7,621 nt of DNA. Source: an uncultured Clostridia bacterium. Lineage in GTDB: Bacteria > Bacillota_A > Clostridia > Christensenellales > CAG-138. Under the pieces are notes generated by a model. The model was given only the letters and a program-made list of their open reading frames with translations. It did not search any database and was not told where the DNA came from. The position numbers and the translations under genes were made by a program. The stretch spans positions 1 through 7,621 of the forward strand of contig CAMYWS010000047.1 in NCBI GenBank assembly GCA_947302865.1, written 5' to 3'. Below are positions 1-5,822 of this stretch, in pieces. Within the stretch, counting starts at the first letter, position 1, and every line of letters begins with the position of its first letter.

Positions 1-144
1 CGTCAGTCCTTTGACTGCTATTACCGATATATTTATCCGAATTTAAAGCGCGAAGCCGCCTTGCTTCCCTCCACCAGTCCCGCGAACGCCGCGTGGAATT
101 TTGAACGTCTTGTCGCTGCATGGCGTGTGATCCGAACGGTCTGA
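1..144 (+). CDS. 3' end of an unidentified protein gene (partial, 5' end outside the window)
   Basis: Frame 1 is open from the first base to a TGA at 142-144, giving 47 residues of an apparent C-terminus. The peptide is rich in aromatic and basic residues in its first half (RQSFDCYYRYIYPNLKR) and ends with a helix-like stretch, WNFERLVAAWRVIRTV. Codon use favours GC-ending codons (GCC, GCG, AAC, CGT), like the complete genes downstream, which supports real coding. I do not recognise the family. The stop is 110 bases before the next start, and a promoter lies between, so this gene is probably a separate unit from the glycosyltransferase. It could be a chance open frame, because only 144 bases are visible. 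Confidence 0.5.
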   Translation, partial: RQSFDCYYRYIYPNLKREAALLPSTSPANAAWNFERLVAAWRVIRTV

Positions 145-165
145 TAAAAAGCAGACCCGCCAATC

Positions 166-179
166 TTTACGTTCGTAAA
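166..179. promoter_or_regulatory. Short perfect palindrome upstream of the glycosyltransferase promoter
   Basis: TTTACG and CGTAAA form a perfect 6+6 inverted repeat separated by TT. It ends 11 bases upstream of the proposed -35 box (191-196). That place suits an activator or repressor site, but this is inference and such a short AT-rich palindrome could arise by chance. Confidence 0.25.
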
Positions 180-190
180 TAATATATACA

Positions 191-219
191 TTGCTTTTCT
201 GTCGAACCCCCGCTATAAT
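191..219 (+). promoter_or_regulatory. Promoter of the glycosyltransferase-acyltransferase unit
   Basis: A consensus -10 box TATAAT lies at 214-219, with TTGCTT at 191-196 as the -35 box (three of six consensus bases) and a 17-base spacer. Transcription would start near 226, leaving a leader of about 29 bases before the ATG at 255. The ribosome binding site GAGGGG at 240-245 sits 9 bases before that ATG. The leader is too short for a riboswitch. Confidence 0.75.
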
Positions 220-254
220 GATTCCATTGTCTGGATTTTGAGGGGTATATTTGT

Positions 255-1397
255 ATGAACATTACCGTTGTGTGCGACGTGCTCGGGGAAGCGAATAACG
301 GCACGACGATCGCAGCGCTGAATCTGATCCGCTCGATGAAGGAGCGCGGACACAACGTACGCGTGATCTGTCCTGACCAAAACCGAAAGGATCAGGAGGG
401 CTTCTATATCGTGCCGACGCTGAATCTCGGTCCGTTAAACAACTATCTGAAAAAGAACGGCGTCGCGCTGTCCCGTCCGGTCACAAAGACCGTTGCGGAG
501 GCGATCGACGGCGCCGACGTCGTGCATTTCATGACGCCTTTTTCGCTGTCCCGCAAGGCGATCCGGCTTGCAAAGAAGCGGCAGATCCCGCTGACCGCCG
601 GGTTCCATTGTCAGGCGGAAAATTTCACATCGCATCTCTTTCTGAAGGACGCGAAGATCAGCAACCGCCTTTTTTACCACTTTATTTGGGGTCTTGCGTA
701 TCACAACTGCGCCTGCATCCACTACCCGACGCAGTTTATCCGCGACACATTCGAGCATACGATCCGCCGCAAAACGCCGGGCTATGTCATCAGTAACGGT
801 GTCAACAAGGCGTTTCATCCCATAGCGGTCGAGCGCGATCCGAAATACGACGGGAAGATCGTGATCCAGTTCACCGGGCGTCTCAGCAAGGAAAAAACGC
901 ATAAGGTCCTGATCGACGCGGTCGCGCTTTCGAAATACCGCGACCGTATCCAGCTCGTCTTTGCGGGCATCGGTCCGCTGCACGACAAGCTTGAAAAGCG
1001 TGCGAGAAAGCTTCCGAATCCGCCGGAATTCCGGTTCTTCTCCCGTCAGGATCTTGTGAAGCAGCTCAATATGGCGGACCTGTACGTGCATCCTGCCGAA
1101 ATCGAGATCGAGGCGATCTCCTGTCTTGAGGCGATCGCCTGCGGGCTCGTGCCCGTGATCGCGAACTCCCCGCGCAGCGCGACGCGCTATTTTGCGATCG
1201 ACGAGCGCAACCTGTTCCACAACAAAGACGCAAAGGATCTTGCAAATCGCATCGACTACTGGATCGAGCATCCGGATGAGAAGAAAGCGCTTGCGGCGCG
1301 TTACAGAGGGTTTGTGGAGCAGCACGAATACGAACATTGTATGGACCGCATGGAACAAATGCTTTTCGACGCGGTAAAGGAGCATCAGCATGGCTAA
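255..1397 (+). CDS. GT4-family glycosyltransferase, possibly glycolipid-forming
   Basis: A 380-residue retaining glycosyltransferase of the GT-B fold, probably cytosolic and membrane-associated. It should transfer a sugar from a nucleotide-sugar donor to an acceptor. The N-terminal Rossmann half opens with ITVVCDVLGEANNGTT (3-18). The C-terminal half carries ISNGVN (179-184), the donor-phosphate loop GRLSKEK (208-214; Arg209, Lys214) and the EX7E motif, Glu284 to Glu292, within HPAEIEIEAISCLEA (279-293). Length is normal for GT4 and the frame is intact. The start is an ATG with GAGGGG 9 bases upstream. The last 8 bases overlap the PlsC-like gene, so the two are probably translationally coupled. 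From this neighbour, and from a HCQAENFT segment (118-125) that I recall from diacylglycerol glucosyltransferase-like relatives, I infer a lipid acceptor. Sugar and acceptor cannot be read from the sequence; a polysaccharide enzyme is the main alternative. Confidence 0.92.
   Translation: MNITVVCDVLGEANNGTTIAALNLIRSMKERGHNVRVICPDQNRKDQEGFYIVPTLNLGPLNNYLKKNGVALSRPVTKTVAEAIDGADVVHFMTPFSLSRKAIRLAKKRQIPLTAGFHCQAENFTSHLFLKDAKISNRLFYHFIWGLAYHNCACIHYPTQFIRDTFEHTIRRKTPGYVISNGVNKAFHPIAVERDPKYDGKIVIQFTGRLSKEKTHKVLIDAVALSKYRDRIQLVFAGIGPLHDKLEKRARKLPNPPEFRFFSRQDLVKQLNMADLYVHPAEIEIEAISCLEAIACGLVPVIANSPRSATRYFAIDERNLFHNKDAKDLANRIDYWIEHPDEKKALAARYRGFVEQHEYEHCMDRMEQMLFDAVKEHQHG
1376..1382 (+). promoter_or_regulatory. 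Ribosome binding site inside the glycosyltransferase gene
   Basis: AAAGGAG lies 7 bases before the ATG at 1390 and inside the 3' end of the upstream gene. It fixes the acyltransferase start within the overlap and supports coupled translation. Confidence 0.85.
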
Positions 1398-2196
1398 GAT
1401 TCATGAGCCGAAGCGCGTCATCTATTACGGGGACGCGGCAAACGAAGACTATGCGGGCACGAATATCGACACCAAGCCCGTCGGCGCGGATTTTCCGTTC
1501 GCCCCGATCGGTCCGGTCTGGAAGTTCTTTGCGTTTATTGCGTATTACGTGATCGCAATTCCGATCGTGTCTTTCATCTGCTATGTGATCTGCGGATTCC
1601 GCGTAAAGAACCGTAAAGCGATCAAAAAGATCCGAAAAGGCGGCTTCTTCCTCTACGCCAACCACTCGCATTTCACCGACGCGTTCCTTGCGCCGATCGC
1701 CGCGTTTCCGAAGCGCGCGTACGTGATCGTCGGACCGGACACCGTCTCCATCAGGGGTCTTCGGAACTTTGTGCAGATGGTCGGCGCGATCCCGATCCCG
1801 GACGTCTTTTCCGGCATGCCTTCGTTTCTGAACGCGATCCGGCTGCGCGCCGAGGAAAAGTGCTGCGTCAGCGTGTTCCCAGAGGCGCATATGTGGAACT
1901 ACTGTACGTTTCTGCGTCCGTTCAAAAGCGGTTCGTTCCGCTACCCCGTCCATCTCGGCGTGCCGAGCGTGGCGGTCGCGGTGACGTATCAGCAGAGGAA
2001 ACTGCCGTTTCTCAAAAAGCCGAAGCGTACCGTGTTCATCTCCGACCCGTTCTTCCCGGACGAAACGCTGCCCCCGAAAGAAGCGCAGCGGAAGCTGCAG
2101 GAGGAGGTCGAGACATTTCTCAAAGATAAGCTCGATACGTATTCCGTTTACAAATACTATGACTACCGCAAGGCGGAAAAATCCGAGAACGCGTGA
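1390..2196 (+). CDS. PlsC-family membrane glycerolipid acyltransferase
   Basis: A 268-residue protein of the PlsC (1-acylglycerol-3-phosphate acyltransferase) superfamily, which transfers an acyl chain to a lysophospholipid or related acceptor at the membrane. One clear membrane segment spans about 46-69. It is followed by the catalytic HX4D motif (His92 to Asp97 in NHSHFTDAF), a motif-II-like VGAIPIPD (131-138), motif III as FPEAHMW (163-169) and a motif-IV-like region at LGVPSVAVAV (189-198). Motif III departs from the usual FPEGT by having EAH after the proline. The C-terminus (about 230-250) is charged and helical. The start overlaps the glycosyltransferase by 8 bases and has AAAGGAG 7 bases upstream. 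Its coupling to a GT4 gene suggests a shared role in acylglycerol or glycolipid synthesis (inference). The acyl donor and true acceptor are unknown, and an O-acyltransferase for a different lipid remains possible. Confidence 0.9.
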   Translation: MAKIHEPKRVIYYGDAANEDYAGTNIDTKPVGADFPFAPIGPVWKFFAFIAYYVIAIPIVSFICYVICGFRVKNRKAIKKIRKGGFFLYANHSHFTDAFLAPIAAFPKRAYVIVGPDTVSIRGLRNFVQMVGAIPIPDVFSGMPSFLNAIRLRAEEKCCVSVFPEAHMWNYCTFLRPFKSGSFRYPVHLGVPSVAVAVTYQQRKLPFLKKPKRTVFISDPFFPDETLPPKEAQRKLQEEVETFLKDKLDTYSVYKYYDYRKAEKSENA

Positions 2197-2212
2197 ACCG
2201 CGTTCTTTTTTT
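2186..2212 (+). terminator. Rho-independent terminator overlapping the acyltransferase stop codon
   Basis: AGAACGCG (2186-2193) pairs perfectly with CGCGTTCT (2199-2206) around a five-base loop, TGAAC, and a run of seven T follows (2206-2212). The loop begins with the TGA stop codon of the acyltransferase, so the upstream arm is coding sequence. It ends the two-gene unit just before the galM promoter. Confidence 0.9.
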
Positions 2213-2224
2213 GCGCCGAAATCG

Positions 2225-2253
2225 TTGCGTTTTACCTGCGTGTTCGATATAAT
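2225..2253 (+). promoter_or_regulatory. Promoter of the galM-kinase-transporter unit
   Basis: TATAAT at 2248-2253 is preceded after 17 bases by TTGCGT at 2225-2230 (three of six -35 consensus bases). Transcription should start near 2260, only about 23 bases before the galM ATG at 2283, so there is no room for a leader regulator. No clear operator palindrome is visible around it. Confidence 0.7.
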
Positions 2254-2269
2254 AACAATATCCGTATTT

Positions 2270-2274
2270 GGGAG
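2270..2274 (+). promoter_or_regulatory. Ribosome binding site that sets the galM start at 2283
   Basis: GGGAG ends 8 bases before the ATG at 2283. An in-frame TTG at 2268 touches this site and so has no ribosome binding site of its own at the right distance; it is rejected as the start. Confidence 0.8.
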
Positions 2275-2282
2275 ATATATGC

Positions 2283-3266
2283 ATGGTTACGAAAAGACAT
2301 TTCGGTGTGACAAAGAACGGTGAAGACGTCTTTGCTTACACGATCGAAAACGAACGCGGCATCTCCGTCACGACGCTTGATTACGGCGCGACGCTGCAGT
2401 CTGTCGTGCTTCCGCACAAAGGCGGGCGCGTCGATATCGCGCTCGGCTACGATACGATCGGGGAATACGAGCAAAACGACGGGTACGTCGGCGCGTCGAT
2501 CGGGCGGTTTGCAGGTCGCCTTCCGGACTCCGTTCTGCGGATCGGAACCAACGCCTTCCCCGTCACCGCAAACGAGGGCAGAAATCAGCTGCACGGCGGG
2601 ATCGTCGGGTTTGACAAGCGCATCTGGAACGCGGCCGTCGGCGATGATTCGGTAACGTTCTCGCTCGTTTCGCCGGACGGAGAAGAGGGCTTCCCCGGAG
2701 AATGCCGCGTCTTTGCGATCTATACCGTATCCGGCGATAGCCTTACGATCGAATACGCCGGCGCGTCGGACCGCGCCACCGCGTGGAACCCGACCAATCA
2801 CGCCTACTGGAACCTGAACGGTCACGACGCCGGCGATACGCGCAGACATCGTCTTATCATCCCCGCCGACCGCTATGTTCCGGTAGGACCCGACTCCATC
2901 CCGACGGGCGGCGAAGCGGACGTACAGGATACTCGCTTTGATTTCCGGACGATGCGCGGGATCGGGGACGTTTACGATCACAGCTTTGTGCTTTCCGGCG
3001 GCGTGATCCGGCTGTCCGGAAATATCGGGATCGGGATGGAGATCACGACCGATTGCAAAGCGGTGCAGTTCTACAACGCAAAGTATCTCTCGGAGCGCGT
3101 CGGCAAGGGCGGCGCGGTCTACCGTCCGTTCGGCGCTGTTTGTCTTGAGACCGAAGGGCGGCAGGCGATGCCCGATCTTATGATCGCGGAGGAAAACGTG
3201 CTCATGCCGGACCGTGTGCTTTCGGAGCGGAAAACAAGATATCATTTTCTGTATGAGGAGAATTGA
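2283..3266 (+). CDS. galM: Aldose 1-epimerase (galactose mutarotase)
   Basis: A 327-residue cytosolic enzyme that interconverts alpha and beta anomers of hexoses, typically supplying alpha-D-galactose to galactokinase. Family landmarks are all present: the Arg in IGRFAGRL (Arg75), the substrate-binding His in NQLHGG (His104), the catalytic acid His in NPTNHAYWNL (His173), the Asp in YDHSF (Asp232) and the catalytic base Glu in CLETEG (Glu289). These match the His, His, Asp, Glu set known from Lactococcus GalM. The stretch after the catalytic Glu (EGRQAMPDLM) departs from the usual QHYPDSPNH-like motif, so substrate preference may differ. The length is at the short end of the normal range. The ATG at 2283 is chosen over an in-frame TTG at 2268 because of GGGAG at 2270-2274. 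It is first in a three-gene unit and ends 2 bases before the kinase start. Confidence 0.93.
   Translation: MVTKRHFGVTKNGEDVFAYTIENERGISVTTLDYGATLQSVVLPHKGGRVDIALGYDTIGEYEQNDGYVGASIGRFAGRLPDSVLRIGTNAFPVTANEGRNQLHGGIVGFDKRIWNAAVGDDSVTFSLVSPDGEEGFPGECRVFAIYTVSGDSLTIEYAGASDRATAWNPTNHAYWNLNGHDAGDTRRHRLIIPADRYVPVGPDSIPTGGEADVQDTRFDFRTMRGIGDVYDHSFVLSGGVIRLSGNIGIGMEITTDCKAVQFYNAKYLSERVGKGGAVYRPFGAVCLETEGRQAMPDLMIAEENVLMPDRVLSERKTRYHFLYEEN
3256..3260 (+). promoter_or_regulatory. Ribosome binding site that sets the kinase start at 3269
   Basis: AGGAG lies in the last codons of galM, 8 bases before the ATG at 3269. An in-frame TTG at 3263, only 2 bases after this site, is too close to be used. The kinase therefore starts at 3269, two bases after the galM stop. 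Confidence 0.85.
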
Positions 3267-3268
3267 CC

Positions 3269-4459
3269 ATGGAATCTATCGACAATATGCGCAAAGATTT
3301 TGAAGCTGCGTTCGGTCGTCCCGCAAAACGTGCGTTTACTTCATGCGGGCGTTCGGAACTGATCGGCAATCATACCGATCATCAACACGGATTGGTTCTT
3401 GCCTGCGGCGTGAACCTGTCCGCCGTCGCGCTTGCCGCGCCGAACGACCGGAACGAAATCCGGCTCCTGTCAAAGGGCTTCCCTGCCTGCTCGGTCGCGC
3501 TCGACGCGCTCGAACCCGACCCGAAGGAGTACGGCACGACGACGGCGCTTCTGCGCGGTGTTCTGAGCGGCGTCATACAACGCGGCGCAAACCCGTTCGG
3601 GCTGGATATCTACGTGGTTTCCAACGTGCTTGCGGGCAGCGGTTTAAGCTCGTCCGCGGCGATCGAGGTGCTGCTCGCGGGCGTGATGGAAGGGTATTAT
3701 CTCGACGGCGATCTCAACGAGATCGCGCTCGCCATGATCGGGCAGCGCGCCGAAAACGTCTTTTTCGGCAAGCCCTCCGGTCTGCTCGACCAGATGGCAT
3801 GCGCTTTGGGCGGCATTCAGTTCTTTGATTTCTCCGATCCCGCCGTGCCGGTCGCGCAGCGCGTCAACTTTGATTTTTCGGCGAGCGGTCATGCACTCGT
3901 CATCATCGACTCCGGCGCGGACCACGCGAACCTGACCGACTGCTACGCCGCGATCCCGCGCGAGCTTTCCGCGATCGACGCTTTCTTCGGCGCGACCGCG
4001 CTGCGTGACGTTTCCGAGGATGATTTCTATGCCGCGCTGCCGGTTCTTCGACGCATGTTCGGCGACCGTGCCGTGCTCCGCGCGATGCACGTGTTCGATG
4101 AGAACAAGCGCGTACTGGAAGCCAAAACAGCGCTTGAACGGAACGACTTCGAAGCCTTCCTTGCCGCGCTGAACGCGTCCGGCGAATCGTCCTACACGCT
4201 TCTGCAGAACGTGATCGCGGAGGGGCACGACAACGCGCAGGCGGTCGCCTTTACGATCTGCTGTGCGAAAAAGCTGCTGAACGGACGCGGCGCAGTGCGT
4301 GTGCACGGCGGCGGGTTTGCCGGAACGGTGCTTGCGATCGTGCCGAACGGCATGCTCGACGAGTTCTGCGCCGGAATGGACCGCGTGCTGACGCCCGGCG
4401 CGTGCCGCGCGCTTTCCGTTCGCAAACGCGGCGTCTATGAACTGCATTTGGAGAACTGA
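3269..4459 (+). CDS. galK: Galactokinase-family sugar kinase (GHMP kinase)
   Basis: A 396-residue GHMP-superfamily kinase, expected to phosphorylate C1 of galactose or a related sugar with ATP. The N-terminal signature reads GRSELIGNHTDHQHG (27-41) where canonical galactokinases have GRVNLIGEHTDY: Arg28, His35 and Asp37 are kept, but the sugar-contacting Glu is Asn34 and the Tyr is His38. The phosphate-binding loop is LAGSGLSSSAA (121-131). The catalytic Asp is Asp174 in GLLDQMA, a Tyr likely to match the sugar-binding Tyr is Tyr226 in DCYAAIPREL, and motif 3 is GGGFAGTVLAIV (347-358). Length is typical. It sits 2 bases after galM and 3 before the transporter. The position beside galM supports a galactose-type substrate. 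I recall similar GNHTDH forms among clostridial galactokinase-like proteins, so this is probably a subfamily rather than a decayed gene. N-acetylgalactosamine or another hexose is possible. Confidence 0.85.
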   Translation: MESIDNMRKDFEAAFGRPAKRAFTSCGRSELIGNHTDHQHGLVLACGVNLSAVALAAPNDRNEIRLLSKGFPACSVALDALEPDPKEYGTTTALLRGVLSGVIQRGANPFGLDIYVVSNVLAGSGLSSSAAIEVLLAGVMEGYYLDGDLNEIALAMIGQRAENVFFGKPSGLLDQMACALGGIQFFDFSDPAVPVAQRVNFDFSASGHALVIIDSGADHANLTDCYAAIPRELSAIDAFFGATALRDVSEDDFYAALPVLRRMFGDRAVLRAMHVFDENKRVLEAKTALERNDFEAFLAALNASGESSYTLLQNVIAEGHDNAQAVAFTICCAKKLLNGRGAVRVHGGGFAGTVLAIVPNGMLDEFCAGMDRVLTPGACRALSVRKRGVYELHLEN

Positions 4460-4462
4460 CGC

Positions 4463-5767
4463 ATGAAAAACAAACGCTTCTGGATCGCGCTGTTCGTATT
4501 CAGTCTGATCGGACAGATCGCATGGGTCGTTGAAAACATGTATTTCAATGTTTTCATCTATCACATGTTCAACGCGTCGCAGGGCGATATCGCGCTGATG
4601 GTGCAGGCAAGCGCCGTCGCCGCGGCGCTGACGACGCTGTTTATCGGAGCGCTTTCGGACCGGCTCGGCAGACGCAAGGCGTTCATCACGGTCGGCTATC
4701 TGCTTTGGGGCGTTTCTATCCTGTGTTTTGCGGTCCTTCGCGTCGACTGGATCGCAAAGCTCTTCCCCGCCGCCGCGCAGGACGCCGCGAAAGCCGCGGC
4801 GATCGGCGTGACGCTCGTCATCGTGTTCGACTGTATCATGACGTTCTTCGGCTCGACTGCAAACGACGCCTGCTTCAACGCGTGGCTCACCGACAGCACG
4901 GATGAAACAAATCGCGGCAAGGCGGAAGGCGTCAACGCCATGATGCCGCTGATGGCGATCCTCGCGGTGTTCGGCGGCACGATGTGGATCGACAGGAAAA
5001 ACCCCGCGCACTGGACGATCCTGTTTATCGCGATCGGCGCGGTCGTGCTCGTTTCCGGCGCGCTCGGCTTCTTCCTGATCGACGAATCGGCGAAGCCCCC
5101 GCATCAGCCGGACGGATACCTCAAAACGCTCTTTTACGGATTCCGTCCGCGCGTCATGCGCGAGAATCCGGACCTGTATCTTGCGCTGATCTGCTTTACG
5201 GTCTTCGGAATCTCGATCCAGGTGTTTATGCCGTACCTGATCCTCTACTACACCGAAGCGCTGCACCTCGACAACTACGTGCTCATCATGGCGCCCGCGA
5301 TCCTTCTTGCGGCGGTCGCGACCGCGTTCTACGGGCGCGTCTATGATAAGCTCGGTTACCGCAGAACGCTCGTACCCGCGCTGATCGTGCTGATGCTTGG
5401 CTACACCGTTCTGTTCCTGTTCCGCAACACCGCGCTCGTCTTCCTCGGCTCTCTTCTTATGATGTGCGGGTACCTTTGCGGCATGGCTGTGTTCGGCGCG
5501 CGCATTCGCGACTGTACGCCGCAGGGTATGGCGGGACGGTTCCAGGGGCTTCGCATCATTGCGCAGGTGCTGATCCCTGGCGTGATAGGTCCCGAGATCG
5601 GAAAACTGGTCCTGAAGGGCGCGGCAACGGTTATAAACGACGACGGAACGGTTTCATTCATTCCGAACGCGAACGTCTTCCTCTGGGCGGGCATCGTCCT
5701 TTTGCCGATCGCGATCGTGATCGGGATCGAGCTTGCCCGCGCGCGCAAGGCTCCGAAACAGGCATGA
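4463..5767 (+). CDS. MFS transporter, probable sugar permease
   Basis: A 434-residue major facilitator with about twelve hydrophobic segments, for example 7-33, 43-63, 75-93, 113-131, 158-175, 184-206, 238-262, 273-289, 303-320, 325-345, 364-385 and 404-424. The family motif A is clear in the loop after the second segment, GALSDRLGRRK (62-72), and has a weaker copy in the second half, GRVYDKLGYRR (291-301). The first segment carries a buried acidic residue (Glu24 in VVENMYFN), which could take part in proton or cation coupling (inference). GGAG (4450-4453), inside the kinase gene, lies 9 bases before the ATG, and the gap to the kinase is 3 bases. Co-transcription with galM and a sugar kinase points to import of a galactose-type monosaccharide or a galactoside. 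If the substrate is a disaccharide, the matching glycosidase is not in the window. Substrate cannot be read directly. Confidence 0.88.
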   Translation: MKNKRFWIALFVFSLIGQIAWVVENMYFNVFIYHMFNASQGDIALMVQASAVAAALTTLFIGALSDRLGRRKAFITVGYLLWGVSILCFAVLRVDWIAKLFPAAAQDAAKAAAIGVTLVIVFDCIMTFFGSTANDACFNAWLTDSTDETNRGKAEGVNAMMPLMAILAVFGGTMWIDRKNPAHWTILFIAIGAVVLVSGALGFFLIDESAKPPHQPDGYLKTLFYGFRPRVMRENPDLYLALICFTVFGISIQVFMPYLILYYTEALHLDNYVLIMAPAILLAAVATAFYGRVYDKLGYRRTLVPALIVLMLGYTVLFLFRNTALVFLGSLLMMCGYLCGMAVFGARIRDCTPQGMAGRFQGLRIIAQVLIPGVIGPEIGKLVLKGAATVINDDGTVSFIPNANVFLWAGIVLLPIAIVIGIELARARKAPKQA

Positions 5768-5775
5768 TACCATAC

Positions 5776-5808
5776 AAAAAAGGCAGGCACGAAAATGCCT
5801 GTCTTTTT
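5776..5808. terminator. Shared terminator between convergent transporter and secreted-protein genes
   Basis: AGGCAGGCA (5781-5789) pairs with TGCCTGTCT (5796-5804) around CGAAAA. A run of A lies on the left (5776-5781) and five T on the right (5804-5808), so it can serve both strands. In plus-strand RNA the single imperfect pair is G-U; in minus-strand RNA the same pair is an A-C mismatch, so the plus-strand hairpin is stronger. It begins within 15 bases of each stop codon. Confidence 0.88.
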
Positions 5809-5822
5809 GCTTGCAAAAACGA

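Noticed and set aside
138..157. Inverted repeat GGTCTG / CAGACC as a terminator for the left-edge gene
   Set aside because: Only six base pairs, a loop of eight bases, and no T run follows on the plus strand.
435..1391. 318-codon minus-strand open frame under the glycosyltransferase
   Set aside because: Arg- and Asp-rich shadow of a gene with intact EX7E and donor-loop motifs; no ribosome binding site of note.
1066..1953. 295-codon minus-strand open frame across the first two genes
   Set aside because: Crosses the junction of two real genes and is Arg-rich without recognisable motifs.
2268..2282. TTG start for galM, five codons upstream of the ATG
   Set aside because: It overlaps the GGGAG ribosome binding site that serves the ATG at 2283 and has none of its own.
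2232..3245. 337-codon minus-strand open frame under galM
   Set aside because: Shadow frame of a well-supported mutarotase; it would also read through the galM promoter.
3263..3268. TTG start for the kinase, overlapping the galM stop
   Set aside because: Only 2 bases after AGGAG, too close; the ATG at 3269 has the correct 8-base spacing.
3644..5266. 540-codon open frame on the minus strand across the kinase and transporter genes
   Set aside because: It is antisense to two genes with clear family motifs. Its translation is dominated by Arg, Asp, His and Val with no fold-like pattern, as expected from the complement of GC-biased codons. The length match to the real 540-residue minus gene is coincidence.
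5804..5819. Palindrome TTTTTGC-TT-GCAAAAA next to the shared terminator
   Set aside because: Low-complexity, two-base loop; more likely a by-product of T and A runs than a separate site.
5768..5822. Small gene or RNA between the convergent genes
   Set aside because: The 55 bases are filled by the shared terminator.
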